Shown: positions 1-10,014, numbered from the stretch's first letter. The stretch: 64,000 nt of DNA from an uncultured Pelagibacteraceae bacterium (GCA_902591415.1 CACJAU010000002.1:1-64000), one strand, 5' to 3'. Notes: generated by a model from the letters alone, not told the origin. Translations and numbers: made by a program.

Positions 1-262
1 ATAGACCTTCTCTTTTATTTTCTAAAAATTGCTGAAATCTTTTTTTCTCTTTATGTTTAGTAAGAATGGGGGGTTTTTTTGGGTCAGCTGATTTATTATT
101 TACTACACTATTTAAAATCAAAGGTATGTTAGCTACAAATAATGCAATTTTAACTATAGAGGGGTATTTTTTTCCACCATCATAATAGTATTTGATTATA
201 CTTCCAAAAAGTAAAGAACAGATAATTAAAACTAATAAGACACTAAAGATTAAATAAAACAT
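1..262 (-). CDS. Arylsulfotransferase (ASST)-like protein, N-terminal part, truncated by window edge; paralogue of the 1035..2390 gene
   Basis: Reverse-strand reading from ATG at 262 gives MFYLIFSVLLVLIICSLLFGSIIKYYYDGGKKYPSIVK...DPKKPPILTKHKEKKRFQQFLENKREGL, aligning to the N-terminus of the 1035..2390 product. Confidence 0.75.
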   Translation of the reverse strand, partial: MFYLIFSVLLVLIICSLLFGSIIKYYYDGGKKYPSIVKIALFVANIPLILNSVVNNKSADPKKPPILTKHKEKKRFQQFLENKREGL

Positions 263-291
263 TAAATTTATTAAATAAAGAACCGATATAA

Positions 292-1020
292 CTACTTAAC
301 TTGAATGACACTTTTTCTACTATTAATTTGGAATGCTTTGTATTCGAATTCATTTTTGTTAAAAACTTCTATTAAAGATTTATATTCACCATGTTCCCAT
401 CCGATATAATTATAAAGTTGGTCAAAAATTATAATTGAATTTTTTATTAAATAAGGTTTGATCTTTTCCAAAACAAATTTTGTTGACTTATAAAGGTTTA
501 TATCTAAATGCACAAAATTTATTTTAGGGTTGTGCTTCTTTAAAAAATCTTCTAGCGTATCTTCTACCCACCCAATAACTGGTTCAACATTTGAATTCAG
601 TTTAGGCAATTTACCTTGAAGATTAAAATCATCTCTAGAGCCAAGAACTGCTGCCGTATTAGCTCTATCCTCTCTGTACCCTTGAAAATTATCAAAAGCG
701 TAATATTTTTTCACGTATTTTGAAAAAAAATTTGCACTGCCACCCTTAAAAACACCAAATTCTAAATAATAAAACTCATTGTTTTTGTCATTTAATAAAG
801 ATGTTTTTATAGCGTATTTTCTAATTTCGTCTCTTGAATAAATTAGTGAACTCTTTTTAAAATCTTCTTTAAAATTTTGAAATGTTTCATCTGCTAAATT
901 GTCTTTCAATTTAGACTCCAAATCATTTTTCTTAATATATTCGTGAGGGGTTAGCCAAAAGACTATTCTTGATATTTTAAACAAAATTTTTTGAATTATT
1001 TTTCTTGCAACTTTTAACAT
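292..1020 (-). CDS. TylF/macrocin-O-methyltransferase-like class I SAM methyltransferase
   Basis: YYLEFGVFKGGSANFF...YAFDNFQGYRED...FVHLDINLYKST...IIIFDQLYNYIGWEHGEYKSL. Confidence 0.7.
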   Translation of the reverse strand: MLKVARKIIQKILFKISRIVFWLTPHEYIKKNDLESKLKDNLADETFQNFKEDFKKSSLIYSRDEIRKYAIKTSLLNDKNNEFYYLEFGVFKGGSANFFSKYVKKYYAFDNFQGYREDRANTAAVLGSRDDFNLQGKLPKLNSNVEPVIGWVEDTLEDFLKKHNPKINFVHLDINLYKSTKFVLEKIKPYLIKNSIIIFDQLYNYIGWEHGEYKSLIEVFNKNEFEYKAFQINSRKSVIQVK

Positions 1021-1034
1021 TTGAATAAATACTT

Positions 1035-2390
1035 TTAATTTAATTTGGTTTCATTAACAACTATTGATTTAAATTTATTTATAAAAGTTCTATCCTCTAT
1101 TATACTTATTGAGCTAGTACTGCCAATGTTGCCATTTTTATCTTTATTTATAAACTCCCACTCTTTTTCACCTTCGTTATTAAACAGCATTATTCTTCCA
1201 TGGCTTTGTTCTTCAACAACTAAAGATCCGTCATCTAGTAGTTGAGAAACACCCCCATGTGATGTTTTAAAGTTTTCTTTTTTTAGCTGTTCATTAAAAA
1301 GTGTTCTAAATTGTTTTGTTTGAAAATTATAAATTAAAACTTCTGAAAATTTATTATCTATAAAAAAGTTATTATTATTTAAAATTGATATTTCTTTATT
1401 TGATAGAATATTTATGTCATGTTGATTTGAATAAGGACCTGTAATATAATTAATTATCTTATTTTCACTTGGCCTATAATGTATAATTGAAGAAAAATGT
1501 TTTAAACTTAAGAACAAATCACCTTTTTTCCAAAAATCAGTGTCTGAAAGAGCTGGCTCAATACAATTTAAATGGCTTAAGTCATTATTATTCTGAAGTT
1601 GATAAATATGACTTCTCGTTAAAATTTTATTTTCAATCAAAATTTCTAATATACTTTTTTTAAATAAAATTTCATTTTTAGAATTGACTTTTACAATCGC
1701 GTAGTTTCTAAATTTTGCATTTATAATTTTTTTTAAAAGTTCAGTATTTGAAGTCAATTGGCCAGGGACCCAAACATTATTTTCATGATCAACTACTTTG
1801 TTATGGTGAAAAACTATTTCATCATTTACCCATTGTAAATTCGATTGAAAATCTATTTTAAATAACGGCGAATAAATGCCGCTACATATTAAAGATCCAT
1901 CATCAAAAATAAGTGGGTGCTTATATAAAAAATTTGTTTCATTGTCTTGAAAATAAAGATTATCAAATCTTTTTGTATATTTTACTTTTTTGTTCATTTT
2001 AGAAATATCATGTTTGTATGTATGAATAGTTCTAAATTTATTTAAACAGATTATGTCTACAACAGCTCTACTTAAACTATGATCATATCTAGGTAAAACT
2101 AATAGACCTTCTCTTTTATTTTCTAAAAATTGCTGAAATCTTTTTTTCTCTTTATGTTTAGTAAGAATGGGGGGTTTTTTTGGGTCAACAAAATTAGTTT
2201 TAAAAAATCGTACTAATTTAAGAGGTATACCAGCTAAATATAATGTAAACTTAACAAGATTTTTGTATTTATTACCACCTTCATAGCTATACTTGATTAA
2301 ACTTCCGAAAAGTAAAGTACCGATAATGAAAACTAACAAAATGATAAATAGTATAGATGGTGCAAAAAACTCAAGATTCATCATTATCAT
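1035..2390 (-). CDS. Arylsulfotransferase (ASST)-like membrane-anchored protein
   Basis: N-terminal TM helix; repeat-like beta-propeller pattern; HGGVSQLLDDGSLVVEEQSHGRIMLFNNEGEKEWEF. Confidence 0.6.
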   Translation of the reverse strand: MIMMNLEFFAPSILFIILLVFIIGTLLFGSLIKYSYEGGNKYKNLVKFTLYLAGIPLKLVRFFKTNFVDPKKPPILTKHKEKKRFQQFLENKREGLLVLPRYDHSLSRAVVDIICLNKFRTIHTYKHDISKMNKKVKYTKRFDNLYFQDNETNFLYKHPLIFDDGSLICSGIYSPLFKIDFQSNLQWVNDEIVFHHNKVVDHENNVWVPGQLTSNTELLKKIINAKFRNYAIVKVNSKNEILFKKSILEILIENKILTRSHIYQLQNNNDLSHLNCIEPALSDTDFWKKGDLFLSLKHFSSIIHYRPSENKIINYITGPYSNQHDINILSNKEISILNNNNFFIDNKFSEVLIYNFQTKQFRTLFNEQLKKENFKTSHGGVSQLLDDGSLVVEEQSHGRIMLFNNEGEKEWEFINKDKNGNIGSTSSISIIEDRTFINKFKSIVVNETKLN

Positions 2391-2465
2391 TTAACTAAAT
2401 AAACCAATCGTTTGAAGATATTATTAATTTTTAAATAAATTCAAAAATTTAAAAGCCAAAACTCC

Positions 2466-2494
2466 TTTACTGTTCAATTATTGAACGATATAAG
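2466..2494 (+). promoter_or_regulatory. Predicted sigma70 promoter with palindromic operator GTTCAATTATTGAAC in the spacer, upstream of the glycan cluster
   Basis: TTTACT-17-TATAAG; the 15-bp palindrome at 2472-2486 matches those at the 12528 regulator gene. Confidence 0.6.
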
Positions 2495-2560
2495 TATAGA
2501 ATAAAGATACAAATGGCAATCAAAAAAAACTTAAATTTGATAAAGTTTGGCAATTTTTAG

Positions 2561-4285
2561 ATGAAAAATAATTTTAAGAATTTAATCAATTTGCTAAGTC
2601 TAACTGAAACAAAAAAGAGTTATCTAATTCTTTTAGTTTTTTTGATGATCATATCGAGCTTAGCCGATATTCTTAGTTTAGGATTAGTAATCCCATATGT
2701 AGCTCAAATTCTTGATTTACAAAATGAAAAATCTATTTTTCCTTTTGAATTAAATATCTTAAATAATTTTTCTGAAGAAAATTTTATTCTAATTTTGACA
2801 ATTATTTTAATAATAATATTTTTTTTAAAAACAGTAATTTCAATTTTAATTAGATGGATGATTTCTAGTTTTTCATTTCATCAATATGCACTGTTACAAG
2901 TAAAACTTTTAAGTGTATATCAAAATATGAAATATGAAGATCATGCATCTCGGTCAACAACGGATTATATTAAAAGTGTAAGAGAACTTTGCAGAGAATG
3001 TAACACTAATATTGAACTTAACTTAAAGATAATTTGTGAGACCATAATTTTTTTTGTAATAGTTTTATTTTTAGGTTTTTTAAATTACAAAATTTTATTT
3101 TCATTTTTTCTTATTATTATTCCAATTCTTCTTTTTTACGAAATTTTTTTAAGACCCATAAATCTTAAATTAGGAATTGATCAATCAAATGCATGGAGAG
3201 GCACTTACAATATTATTGATAATAGTATGAGAGGTTTTAAAGAAACTAGGATACTAGGAAAGGAGTCGTTTTTTTTATATAAATTGGAAAAATTTGCCAA
3301 TATAGTCTTTAAGACACAGAGAACTTCAGTTTTAATCACAGATAGCCCTAGATTTGTATTTGAATTTTTTTTTATTTTTGTTTCGTTGATATTAATTTAT
3401 ATTTTAAGCACTAATTTTAATTTGAATAATTATATTCCTTTGGTTAGCGCTTACATAGTTGCAGCTATTCGATTGCTTCCAAGTATTTCACTTATAGCAG
3501 GCAGTTTGAGTAGGTTAAGCCTAAGTCAATATGCCGTAAGTCAAATTATTTACGACATTACAAATTTGAAAACAAAAAAAATTAACTTTTCAAATCAAAA
3601 AACAATATCAGCTGATAAATTTGAAAACTTGAAGTTTAATAATGTAAGCTTCTTTTATAAAAACACAGGGATTCAAGTGTTTGAAAATGCTAACTTTGAA
3701 TTAAAAAAAAATAATTGTGTTGGAGTTATAGGTAAATCTGGTGAAGGTAAAACAACATTTATAGATATTATGCTCGGCCTTTTGAAACCACAAAAAGGTG
3801 AAATACAAATTAATGGGGCATCAAGTAAAAACATAGGCTCAAATTTTTCAGAAAATATTGCTTACTTGCCTCAAGAACCAATAATTTTGGATGATAAAAT
3901 AATTACCAACATAACTCTTGAAAGTGATCAAAAAAAAATTGATTATAAAAATCTTAATAACGCAATTCAGCAAGCGAATCTTAAAGAAGTGATAGACAGT
4001 TTGCCTAATAAGATTGATACATTTGTGGGAGACAATGGTGTAAGATTATCTGGCGGTCAAAACAAAAGGCTAGCACTTTGTAGAGCTTTTTACCATGGAA
4101 AAAAGATTTTTGTTATGGATGAAGCTACAAGCTCTTTAGATGAAATTACAGAAAATAAAATTGCCGAAGAAATAAAAAATATAAAAGGAAAAACAACAAT
4201 GGTCATAGTTAGTCATAGTAAAAACATACTAAAATATTGTGACTATATTTACATTATAAAAGATAAATCTATAAAATTGCTATAA
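2561..4285 (+). CDS. ABC transporter, fused permease/ATPase (PglK/WlaB-like glycan flippase family)
   Basis: Walker A GKSGEGKTT, signature LSGGQNKRLALCRA, Walker B KIFVMDEATSSLD, and FKETRILGKE typical of PglK-like exporters. Confidence 0.85.
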   Translation: MKNNFKNLINLLSLTETKKSYLILLVFLMIISSLADILSLGLVIPYVAQILDLQNEKSIFPFELNILNNFSEENFILILTIILIIIFFLKTVISILIRWMISSFSFHQYALLQVKLLSVYQNMKYEDHASRSTTDYIKSVRELCRECNTNIELNLKIICETIIFFVIVLFLGFLNYKILFSFFLIIIPILLFYEIFLRPINLKLGIDQSNAWRGTYNIIDNSMRGFKETRILGKESFFLYKLEKFANIVFKTQRTSVLITDSPRFVFEFFFIFVSLILIYILSTNFNLNNYIPLVSAYIVAAIRLLPSISLIAGSLSRLSLSQYAVSQIIYDITNLKTKKINFSNQKTISADKFENLKFNNVSFFYKNTGIQVFENANFELKKNNCVGVIGKSGEGKTTFIDIMLGLLKPQKGEIQINGASSKNIGSNFSENIAYLPQEPIILDDKIITNITLESDQKKIDYKNLNNAIQQANLKEVIDSLPNKIDTFVGDNGVRLSGGQNKRLALCRAFYHGKKIFVMDEATSSLDEITENKIAEEIKNIKGKTTMVIVSHSKNILKYCDYIYIIKDKSIKLL

Positions 4286-4288
4286 ACA

Positions 4289-5032
4289 ATGAACATTTTA
4301 AAGCAGCTACTAAAAAAAAATAAAGTTTATTTTTTTAATTACGACAAGAATTCATTTTTTGAGGGGTTATATAGATTTTTTGGGATATTAATAGCGCCTA
4401 TGCTTATTAAAATTAATCCAAATTTCATATCACTTTTAAGCTTGTTAAGTGGCTTTATTGGTTTTGTTCTTTATATTTTTTTTTCAATTAAAATTATTTA
4501 TATTGTGATTTTTTTTTTATTTTCGTTTATTCTCGATTTTACAGATGGATTAATCGCTAGATTTAATAATAAAACATCATTTTATGGAAGATTTATTGAC
4601 GGTTTGTTTGACATTTTAGTAATAAGCTTTCTACATATTGTTTTTTTAATTTATTTAATTGAAAATGAAATAGTTCAAACAAAAAGTATATATTTCATAA
4701 TTATCTTAGTTGTAATATTTTTGGTACCAATACAACATTTATTGCTTGATAGATATGCAGCAATTGCGAGGTGGTGTAATGATCTAGGTGCAAAAAAAAA
4801 AATAAAACCTTACCTTAGAGATGATTTTCTTGGAGGTGTAACTAAATTTTTATTTGATATCCAGCATTTATGTATATGGTTAATATTATTTAATTATTAC
4901 ATAGATAATAATTTTTTAATTACTTTATTTTTTTCTGCTTCAGGAATAGCATCTATTTTAAATCTAACAATCTATATATACTTAAGTAAAAAAAATTTTT
5001 CAGGAGAGGAAAATCCATTAGATAATAATTGA
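4289..5032 (+). CDS. CDP-alcohol phosphatidyltransferase family protein
   Basis: DFTDGLIARFNNKTSFYGRFIDGLFD matches the DG-x2-AR-x8-G-x3-D-x3-D motif; multiple TM helices. Confidence 0.8.
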   Translation: MNILKQLLKKNKVYFFNYDKNSFFEGLYRFFGILIAPMLIKINPNFISLLSLLSGFIGFVLYIFFSIKIIYIVIFFLFSFILDFTDGLIARFNNKTSFYGRFIDGLFDILVISFLHIVFLIYLIENEIVQTKSIYFIIILVVIFLVPIQHLLLDRYAAIARWCNDLGAKKKIKPYLRDDFLGGVTKFLFDIQHLCIWLILFNYYIDNNFLITLFFSASGIASILNLTIYIYLSKKNFSGEENPLDNN

Positions 5033-5048
5033 TTAAAATAATTTTAAT

Positions 5049-5561
5049 ATGATTTTTTGGTTTACAGGTTTGTCAGGAAGTGGAAAAACAACATTTTCTA
5101 AATATTTAATAAAAAAAATGAACAAAAAGATTAAAAAAAAGATTATTCACATAGATGGAGATAGTTTTAGATTAATATTTAACGATCTAGGTTACAGTAC
5201 AAAAGATCGAATTAAAAATTCAGAGAGAGTGTGTAAATTAGTAAATTTTTTAAATAAAAATGGCAAGTTTTTAATTATAGTCTCTATGGTTTCAATTTCT
5301 TCAAAATGGTTAAAATGGATCAGAAAAAAAAATAGTGACTATTATCAATTTTTCATTGACGTTCCTATAGGTATTTTAAAAAAAAGAAATATTAGAAACA
5401 TTTATAAAAAAAAAAATATTGTTGGAGTACATATAAAATATGAAAAACCCAAAAAAAATTATTTTGTTTTTTATAATAATTTTAAAAAACCTTTCTTAAA
5501 AAAATCAATATTAGAAATATTGAATGATAAAAAAATCAAGATTGAATTTAAAAGATTATGA
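5049..5561 (+). CDS. APS-kinase (CysC)-like P-loop kinase, divergent; candidate cytidine diphosphoramidate kinase (Cj1415-like)
   Basis: MIFWFTGLSGSGKTT; HIDGDSFRLIFNDLGYSTKDRIKNSERV; GVHIKYEKPKKNYFV. Confidence 0.7.
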   Translation: MIFWFTGLSGSGKTTFSKYLIKKMNKKIKKKIIHIDGDSFRLIFNDLGYSTKDRIKNSERVCKLVNFLNKNGKFLIIVSMVSISSKWLKWIRKKNSDYYQFFIDVPIGILKKRNIRNIYKKKNIVGVHIKYEKPKKNYFVFYNNFKKPFLKKSILEILNDKKIKIEFKRL

Positions 5562-6520
5562 CATTACCAAAACTTTATAAAAAGAATTTTTTTGATAACG
5601 TGGTTGTAGTGACTGGTAGTCTTAATTCAGGAAAAAGTATGGTTGCACCAATTGTTTCCTCATTAAAGAAAGTTGAGCATCTGAGAAAATTGATAGAGGT
5701 TGATCAGATACTTCATTTAACAAATTTAAAAAAAATCAAAAGAGAATCAGCAGTTTTTTTAATTAGACATTATCTTGATAAAAGTTTTTACGAGCAGCTT
5801 ATTGGTAGAAATATTAATTTCAGAATTGGTGATGAAACAAGCGTATTTACTTCTAAAAATCCTAGTGAATTAATTGATCGAATTTTTATTAAAAGAGGAG
5901 AGCATTTAATTAAAAAACATAAAAAAAACAAAACAATTTTTTGTATGGATACTCATGATGGAATGATGCTCTATCCTATTTGGCGTGATGTAAATAGAAA
6001 ATATAAATTTATAAACATCTTTAGAAATCCAATCGAAAATGTAAATGGCTGTTATAATATTGGGCAAGGGAAAATTGAAAAAATTATTTTTAATGAGATC
6101 ATTATGTTTAAAAAAAATAAAAATATTTTTCCGTTGTATTACTTAAATAAATATAAAGATTATCCAAAAACAAATCCAATGGATAGGGTAATCGAAGAAG
6201 TTTTGTTTTGCTTAAAACAGGAGTATGCAAATTATAAAAAATATAAAAACGATAAAAATTGTCTTTTTTTTGAAAATGAAGATTTTGCCGTCAACTCGCA
6301 TAAAAATGTTAAGAAAATTTGTAAATTTTTAAAAACTGATAAAAGTAAATTTACAAAAACAATTATGAAGAGAGAAAGATGCCCAAGAATTATCGATCCA
6401 GAAGTTTACAAAGAAAAATATAAAAAAATAAAATTTCTATCTACAAGAAAATCATTTCAAAAATTATTAGGTTTTGAAAAACTTTTTTATATTCGAAAAA
6501 AAGAGACAATAGATAAATAA
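5558..6520 (+). CDS. Sulfotransferase-fold P-loop protein
   Basis: VVVVTGSLNSGKSMVAPIVSS near the N-terminus; KYKFINIFRNPIENVNGCYNIG resembles the sulfotransferase 3'-phosphate-binding region; 4-nt overlap with the CysC-like gene. Confidence 0.5.
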   Translation: MTLPKLYKKNFFDNVVVVTGSLNSGKSMVAPIVSSLKKVEHLRKLIEVDQILHLTNLKKIKRESAVFLIRHYLDKSFYEQLIGRNINFRIGDETSVFTSKNPSELIDRIFIKRGEHLIKKHKKNKTIFCMDTHDGMMLYPIWRDVNRKYKFINIFRNPIENVNGCYNIGQGKIEKIIFNEIIMFKKNKNIFPLYYLNKYKDYPKTNPMDRVIEEVLFCLKQEYANYKKYKNDKNCLFFENEDFAVNSHKNVKKICKFLKTDKSKFTKTIMKRERCPRIIDPEVYKEKYKKIKFLSTRKSFQKLLGFEKLFYIRKKETIDK

Positions 6521-6521
6521 T

Positions 6522-8840
6522 ATGTTTAATTCAAAGGCAGAAACTTTATTTTATTTAAAAAAAAAAATAAAATTAAGCAAAATTCCAAAATCTTTTTTCT
6601 TTTCAGTTTATGATTGGCAAATAAATAAAAATAATATTTTGAGAAAAATTAAAAACAATTTTAATGGCAAAATTGTTATAAGATCTTCAGCAGCAGATGA
6701 AGATGGAATTAAAAGCTCAAATGCTGGAAAATATATTTCCTTTTTGAATGTAAGCACTAGAAATACCGTAGAGATAAAAAAAAAAATTGATCAAATAATT
6801 AAGAGTTATAAAAAAATTTCAAAAAAAAAATCAAAAATTTTAGTACAAAAAATGATAAGTGAAATTAACTGTTCTGGAGTAGTTTTTAATAAAGATTTAA
6901 ATACAGCAGTTAATTATTATGTGATTAATTATGACGATATAAGTGGAAAGTCAGACACAGTAACCTCTGGAAACTCATTAAATTCAAACAGAGTTTTATT
7001 TGTTTTAAAAAAAAAACTTTCAGATGTTAAGTCAAAAAGATTCCATAAACTTTTAAAAGCTATTCAAGAAATTGAAAAAATTTATAATGAATTACCTTTA
7101 GATATAGAATTTATCATCACGAAAAGATTAGAGATCTATATTTTGCAGGTTAGACCATTAATTTTAAATAAAAATATTTCAAAGAAACTTGATAATCAAA
7201 TTTATTTAAAATTAGATAACTTAAAAAATAAAATTAAAAATAATCTTAAATCCTGGAACACAGTTTATGGGCAAATGCCGGACTGGAATCCAGCTGAAAT
7301 AATTGGCAAACATCCGTATCCATTATTATCCTCTTTATACAAAACTCTTGTTCTAGATTCTTCTTGGATAAAAGCAAGATCTCTTATGGGCTATAACGAT
7401 AACTTTAAAAAAAAAGATTTGATGAAGATTTTCTTAGGACAATCATTCATTGATGTAAGAAAAAGCTTTATTTCATTTACACCAAAAAAAATAAATAGAT
7501 TATTAGAAAAAAAATTAATTGATTATTATGTCTCAAAGTTAAAATTAAATCCTTCATTACATGATAAAATTGAGTTTGATATTGCAATTAATTGTTTTAT
7601 TTTTGATTTTGAAAAAAGAGTCGAAGAGCTTTGTCCAAAACTTTTAAAAAAGGGGGAAATCAGAAGTTTAAAAAAAGAATACCTTCAAATCTTTAATATT
7701 AATTTAAATAATAAATCAAAAGGATCCATCAATTATAACTTAAAAAAAATTGAGAAATTAAATTCCAAGCAGGAAGATTATAAAAAAGAAAAAAATATAT
7801 TTAAAATAATCGAAGAAACAATTGAAAATGGCATAATACCTTTTTCAATACTTGCAAGACATGCTTTTATTGCTGAAAATTTGTTGAGATCTCTGGCTAG
7901 GCTTAAAATTATAAATATTAAAGATATTGAAAACTTTAAACAAAGTCTTGAAACAGTAACCTCTAAATTTATTTACGATTGTGAACTTTTATCAAAAAAC
8001 TTGATTACATTCTCTAATTTTAAAAAAAATTACGGTCATTTAAGACCTGGAACTTATGACATAAATTCAAAAAATTACTCTTTATTTAAAAAAGACTTTT
8101 TTATAAAAAAAAATGTTAATTTAAAAAAGAAAAAAAAGTTTTTATTAAGTAAATCTAAGATAAAAAAGATTAAAAATATTTTAAAAAAATGTAAATTAGA
8201 TCTGAAATATGAACAATTTATAAATTATTTAAAAGAAGGCTTTAAATCAAGAGAGTATAGCAAATTTGTTTTCACCAAAAATGTAGATATTATTTTAAAA
8301 AAAATTTCAATTATAGCCAAATCGAAAAATTTGACAAAAAAACAGATTTCTTTTGCCACAATAAATGATTTAAAAAATATAAAAGAAATTTCACTTTCAA
8401 AAGCTAAACTTTTTAATTTAATTAAAAAGAGAGAAGATGATTACAGAGTAAATCTCAATATTAAACTCCCTTTATTATTAACTGATCCAAAAGGCGTTGA
8501 TGTAATTCCTTTCCAAGTTTCATCTCCTAATTTTATTGGAAATAAAAAAATTATATCTAAAATTATTTATATAGATAATGAACTAAACATTAAAAAAATG
8601 AATTTTAGTAATAAAATAGTTTTAATTGAAAATGCTGATCCAGGGTTTGATTGGTTATTTAATTTTAATATTAAAGGACTTATAACAAAATTTGGAGGAG
8701 CAAATTCTCACATGTCCATTAGATGTAATGAATTAAAAATTCCTGCTGCTATTGGTGTTGGTGAAAAAATTTTTGAAGACCTTAAAAATAATAATCATAT
8801 CATTTTAAATTGCGCTTTGAAAAAAATTGAGGTTAATTAA
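6522..8840 (+). CDS. PEP-synthase/PPDK-like phosphotransferase; candidate L-glutamine kinase (Cj1418-like)
   Basis: N-terminal ATP-grasp KIVIRSSAADEDGIKSSNAGKYISFLNV; C-terminal phosphohistidine domain GLITKFGGANSHMSIRCNELKIPAAIGVGEKIF. Confidence 0.75.
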   Translation: MFNSKAETLFYLKKKIKLSKIPKSFFFSVYDWQINKNNILRKIKNNFNGKIVIRSSAADEDGIKSSNAGKYISFLNVSTRNTVEIKKKIDQIIKSYKKISKKKSKILVQKMISEINCSGVVFNKDLNTAVNYYVINYDDISGKSDTVTSGNSLNSNRVLFVLKKKLSDVKSKRFHKLLKAIQEIEKIYNELPLDIEFIITKRLEIYILQVRPLILNKNISKKLDNQIYLKLDNLKNKIKNNLKSWNTVYGQMPDWNPAEIIGKHPYPLLSSLYKTLVLDSSWIKARSLMGYNDNFKKKDLMKIFLGQSFIDVRKSFISFTPKKINRLLEKKLIDYYVSKLKLNPSLHDKIEFDIAINCFIFDFEKRVEELCPKLLKKGEIRSLKKEYLQIFNINLNNKSKGSINYNLKKIEKLNSKQEDYKKEKNIFKIIEETIENGIIPFSILARHAFIAENLLRSLARLKIINIKDIENFKQSLETVTSKFIYDCELLSKNLITFSNFKKNYGHLRPGTYDINSKNYSLFKKDFFIKKNVNLKKKKKFLLSKSKIKKIKNILKKCKLDLKYEQFINYLKEGFKSREYSKFVFTKNVDIILKKISIIAKSKNLTKKQISFATINDLKNIKEISLSKAKLFNLIKKREDDYRVNLNIKLPLLLTDPKGVDVIPFQVSSPNFIGNKKIISKIIYIDNELNIKKMNFSNKIVLIENADPGFDWLFNFNIKGLITKFGGANSHMSIRCNELKIPAAIGVGEKIFEDLKNNNHIILNCALKKIEVN

Positions 8841-8855
8841 ATTAATTGTTAAAGT

Positions 8856-9368
8856 ATGAAAAATTATAAAAAAAATTTAAAATCATTTATTAAAAATAAA
8901 TACCAGGAAGCAAACTATCATAACAAAAATTTTTTAAACGATTTTTTTAATTATAGATCTAACTTTGAAAATCAAATTAAAAAACAATCTTTTGTTTCGA
9001 AAGAAAATATTAAAAAGGATTTAACTCTTTTTCGGTTAAAAAATTGTTTTGAAAAAAAAAAAATTAATCAAAAAGAAATAGAAACCTTTTACAAAAAATT
9101 TGAATTTAATTTTCAACTTAAAGAAAGATATAATAAAAAATTTGTCCTACAATCCTCTAAAGAAACTTCATTTAAGACATATATCTATCTTGGGCATTTA
9201 ATATTAAAATTAAAAAGAATTGATATTTTTCAAAAGTTAAACATTATTTTAAAAATTTTAGATAAGCTGAGTATAAATAAAGGGAAGTACAAGTATTATA
9301 ATTATGTTTTGATTAAAAATTTGATCAAAGAAGAGAAAAATATTATTAAAAGAATTCTTAGACAATGA
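8856..9368 (+). CDS. Hypothetical Lys-rich protein
   Basis: Intact ORF between the PEP-synthase-like gene and the formyltransferase-like gene, overlapping the latter by 4 nt. Confidence 0.5.
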   Translation: MKNYKKNLKSFIKNKYQEANYHNKNFLNDFFNYRSNFENQIKKQSFVSKENIKKDLTLFRLKNCFEKKKINQKEIETFYKKFEFNFQLKERYNKKFVLQSSKETSFKTYIYLGHLILKLKRIDIFQKLNIILKILDKLSINKGKYKYYNYVLIKNLIKEEKNIIKRILRQ

Positions 9369-10009
9369 TTAGTAATTTATCAGTAATAATTAGCAACAAC
9401 CTAAGATCTCTTAAATATTTGAAAGTATTCATTAAACTTAAAATAAAACCAAAAGAGGTGATACATGTTAATGATAACAAAAATCATTACATAAAAAAAA
9501 GAATTTTAAAGATTTTAAAACAAAAACTTATTAAAAAAAAAAGTTTTTCTTCGAACAGGCTCAGTAGCAATGTAGCAAGATATATATTAAATCGTAAAGA
9601 AAAAAACTTTATACTATCACTGCCACATGGTGAAATAATAAAAAATAAAAGACTTTTAAAAACTAAAAATTTAATTCATTTTCACCCCGGAAGATTGCCT
9701 CTTTTTAGGGGCGCTACTTCTATATATTACAGTTTACTAAGAAAAAAGGAGATTTGTTGTAGTGCAATTATAATGTCTTCAAATATTGATGGAGGTGACA
9801 TTTTGTTTTGTAAAAAATTTCCATTTCCAAAAATAATAAAAGATATTGATAGAAATTATGACATTAAAATAAGAGAAATTTGTTTAGAATATTTAATTAA
9901 AAATTTGAAAAAATTAAAAGCTAGACCACAAAAAAAGATCAAAAAATTACACTACTACCTCGCTCACCCAATCATAAGAAAGTTAGCAATTAATAAAATG
10001 AAAGCTTAG
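9365..10009 (+). CDS. Formyltransferase-family protein (methionyl-tRNA/sugar formyltransferase-like fold)
   Basis: NLIHFHPGRLPLFRGATSIYYSLLRKKEICCSAIIMSSNIDGGDIL contains the N...HPG...RG...D pattern. Confidence 0.75.
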   Translation: MISNLSVIISNNLRSLKYLKVFIKLKIKPKEVIHVNDNKNHYIKKRILKILKQKLIKKKSFSSNRLSSNVARYILNRKEKNFILSLPHGEIIKNKRLLKTKNLIHFHPGRLPLFRGATSIYYSLLRKKEICCSAIIMSSNIDGGDILFCKKFPFPKIIKDIDRNYDIKIREICLEYLIKNLKKLKARPQKKIKKLHYYLAHPIIRKLAINKMKA

Positions 10010-10014
10010 TTTAA

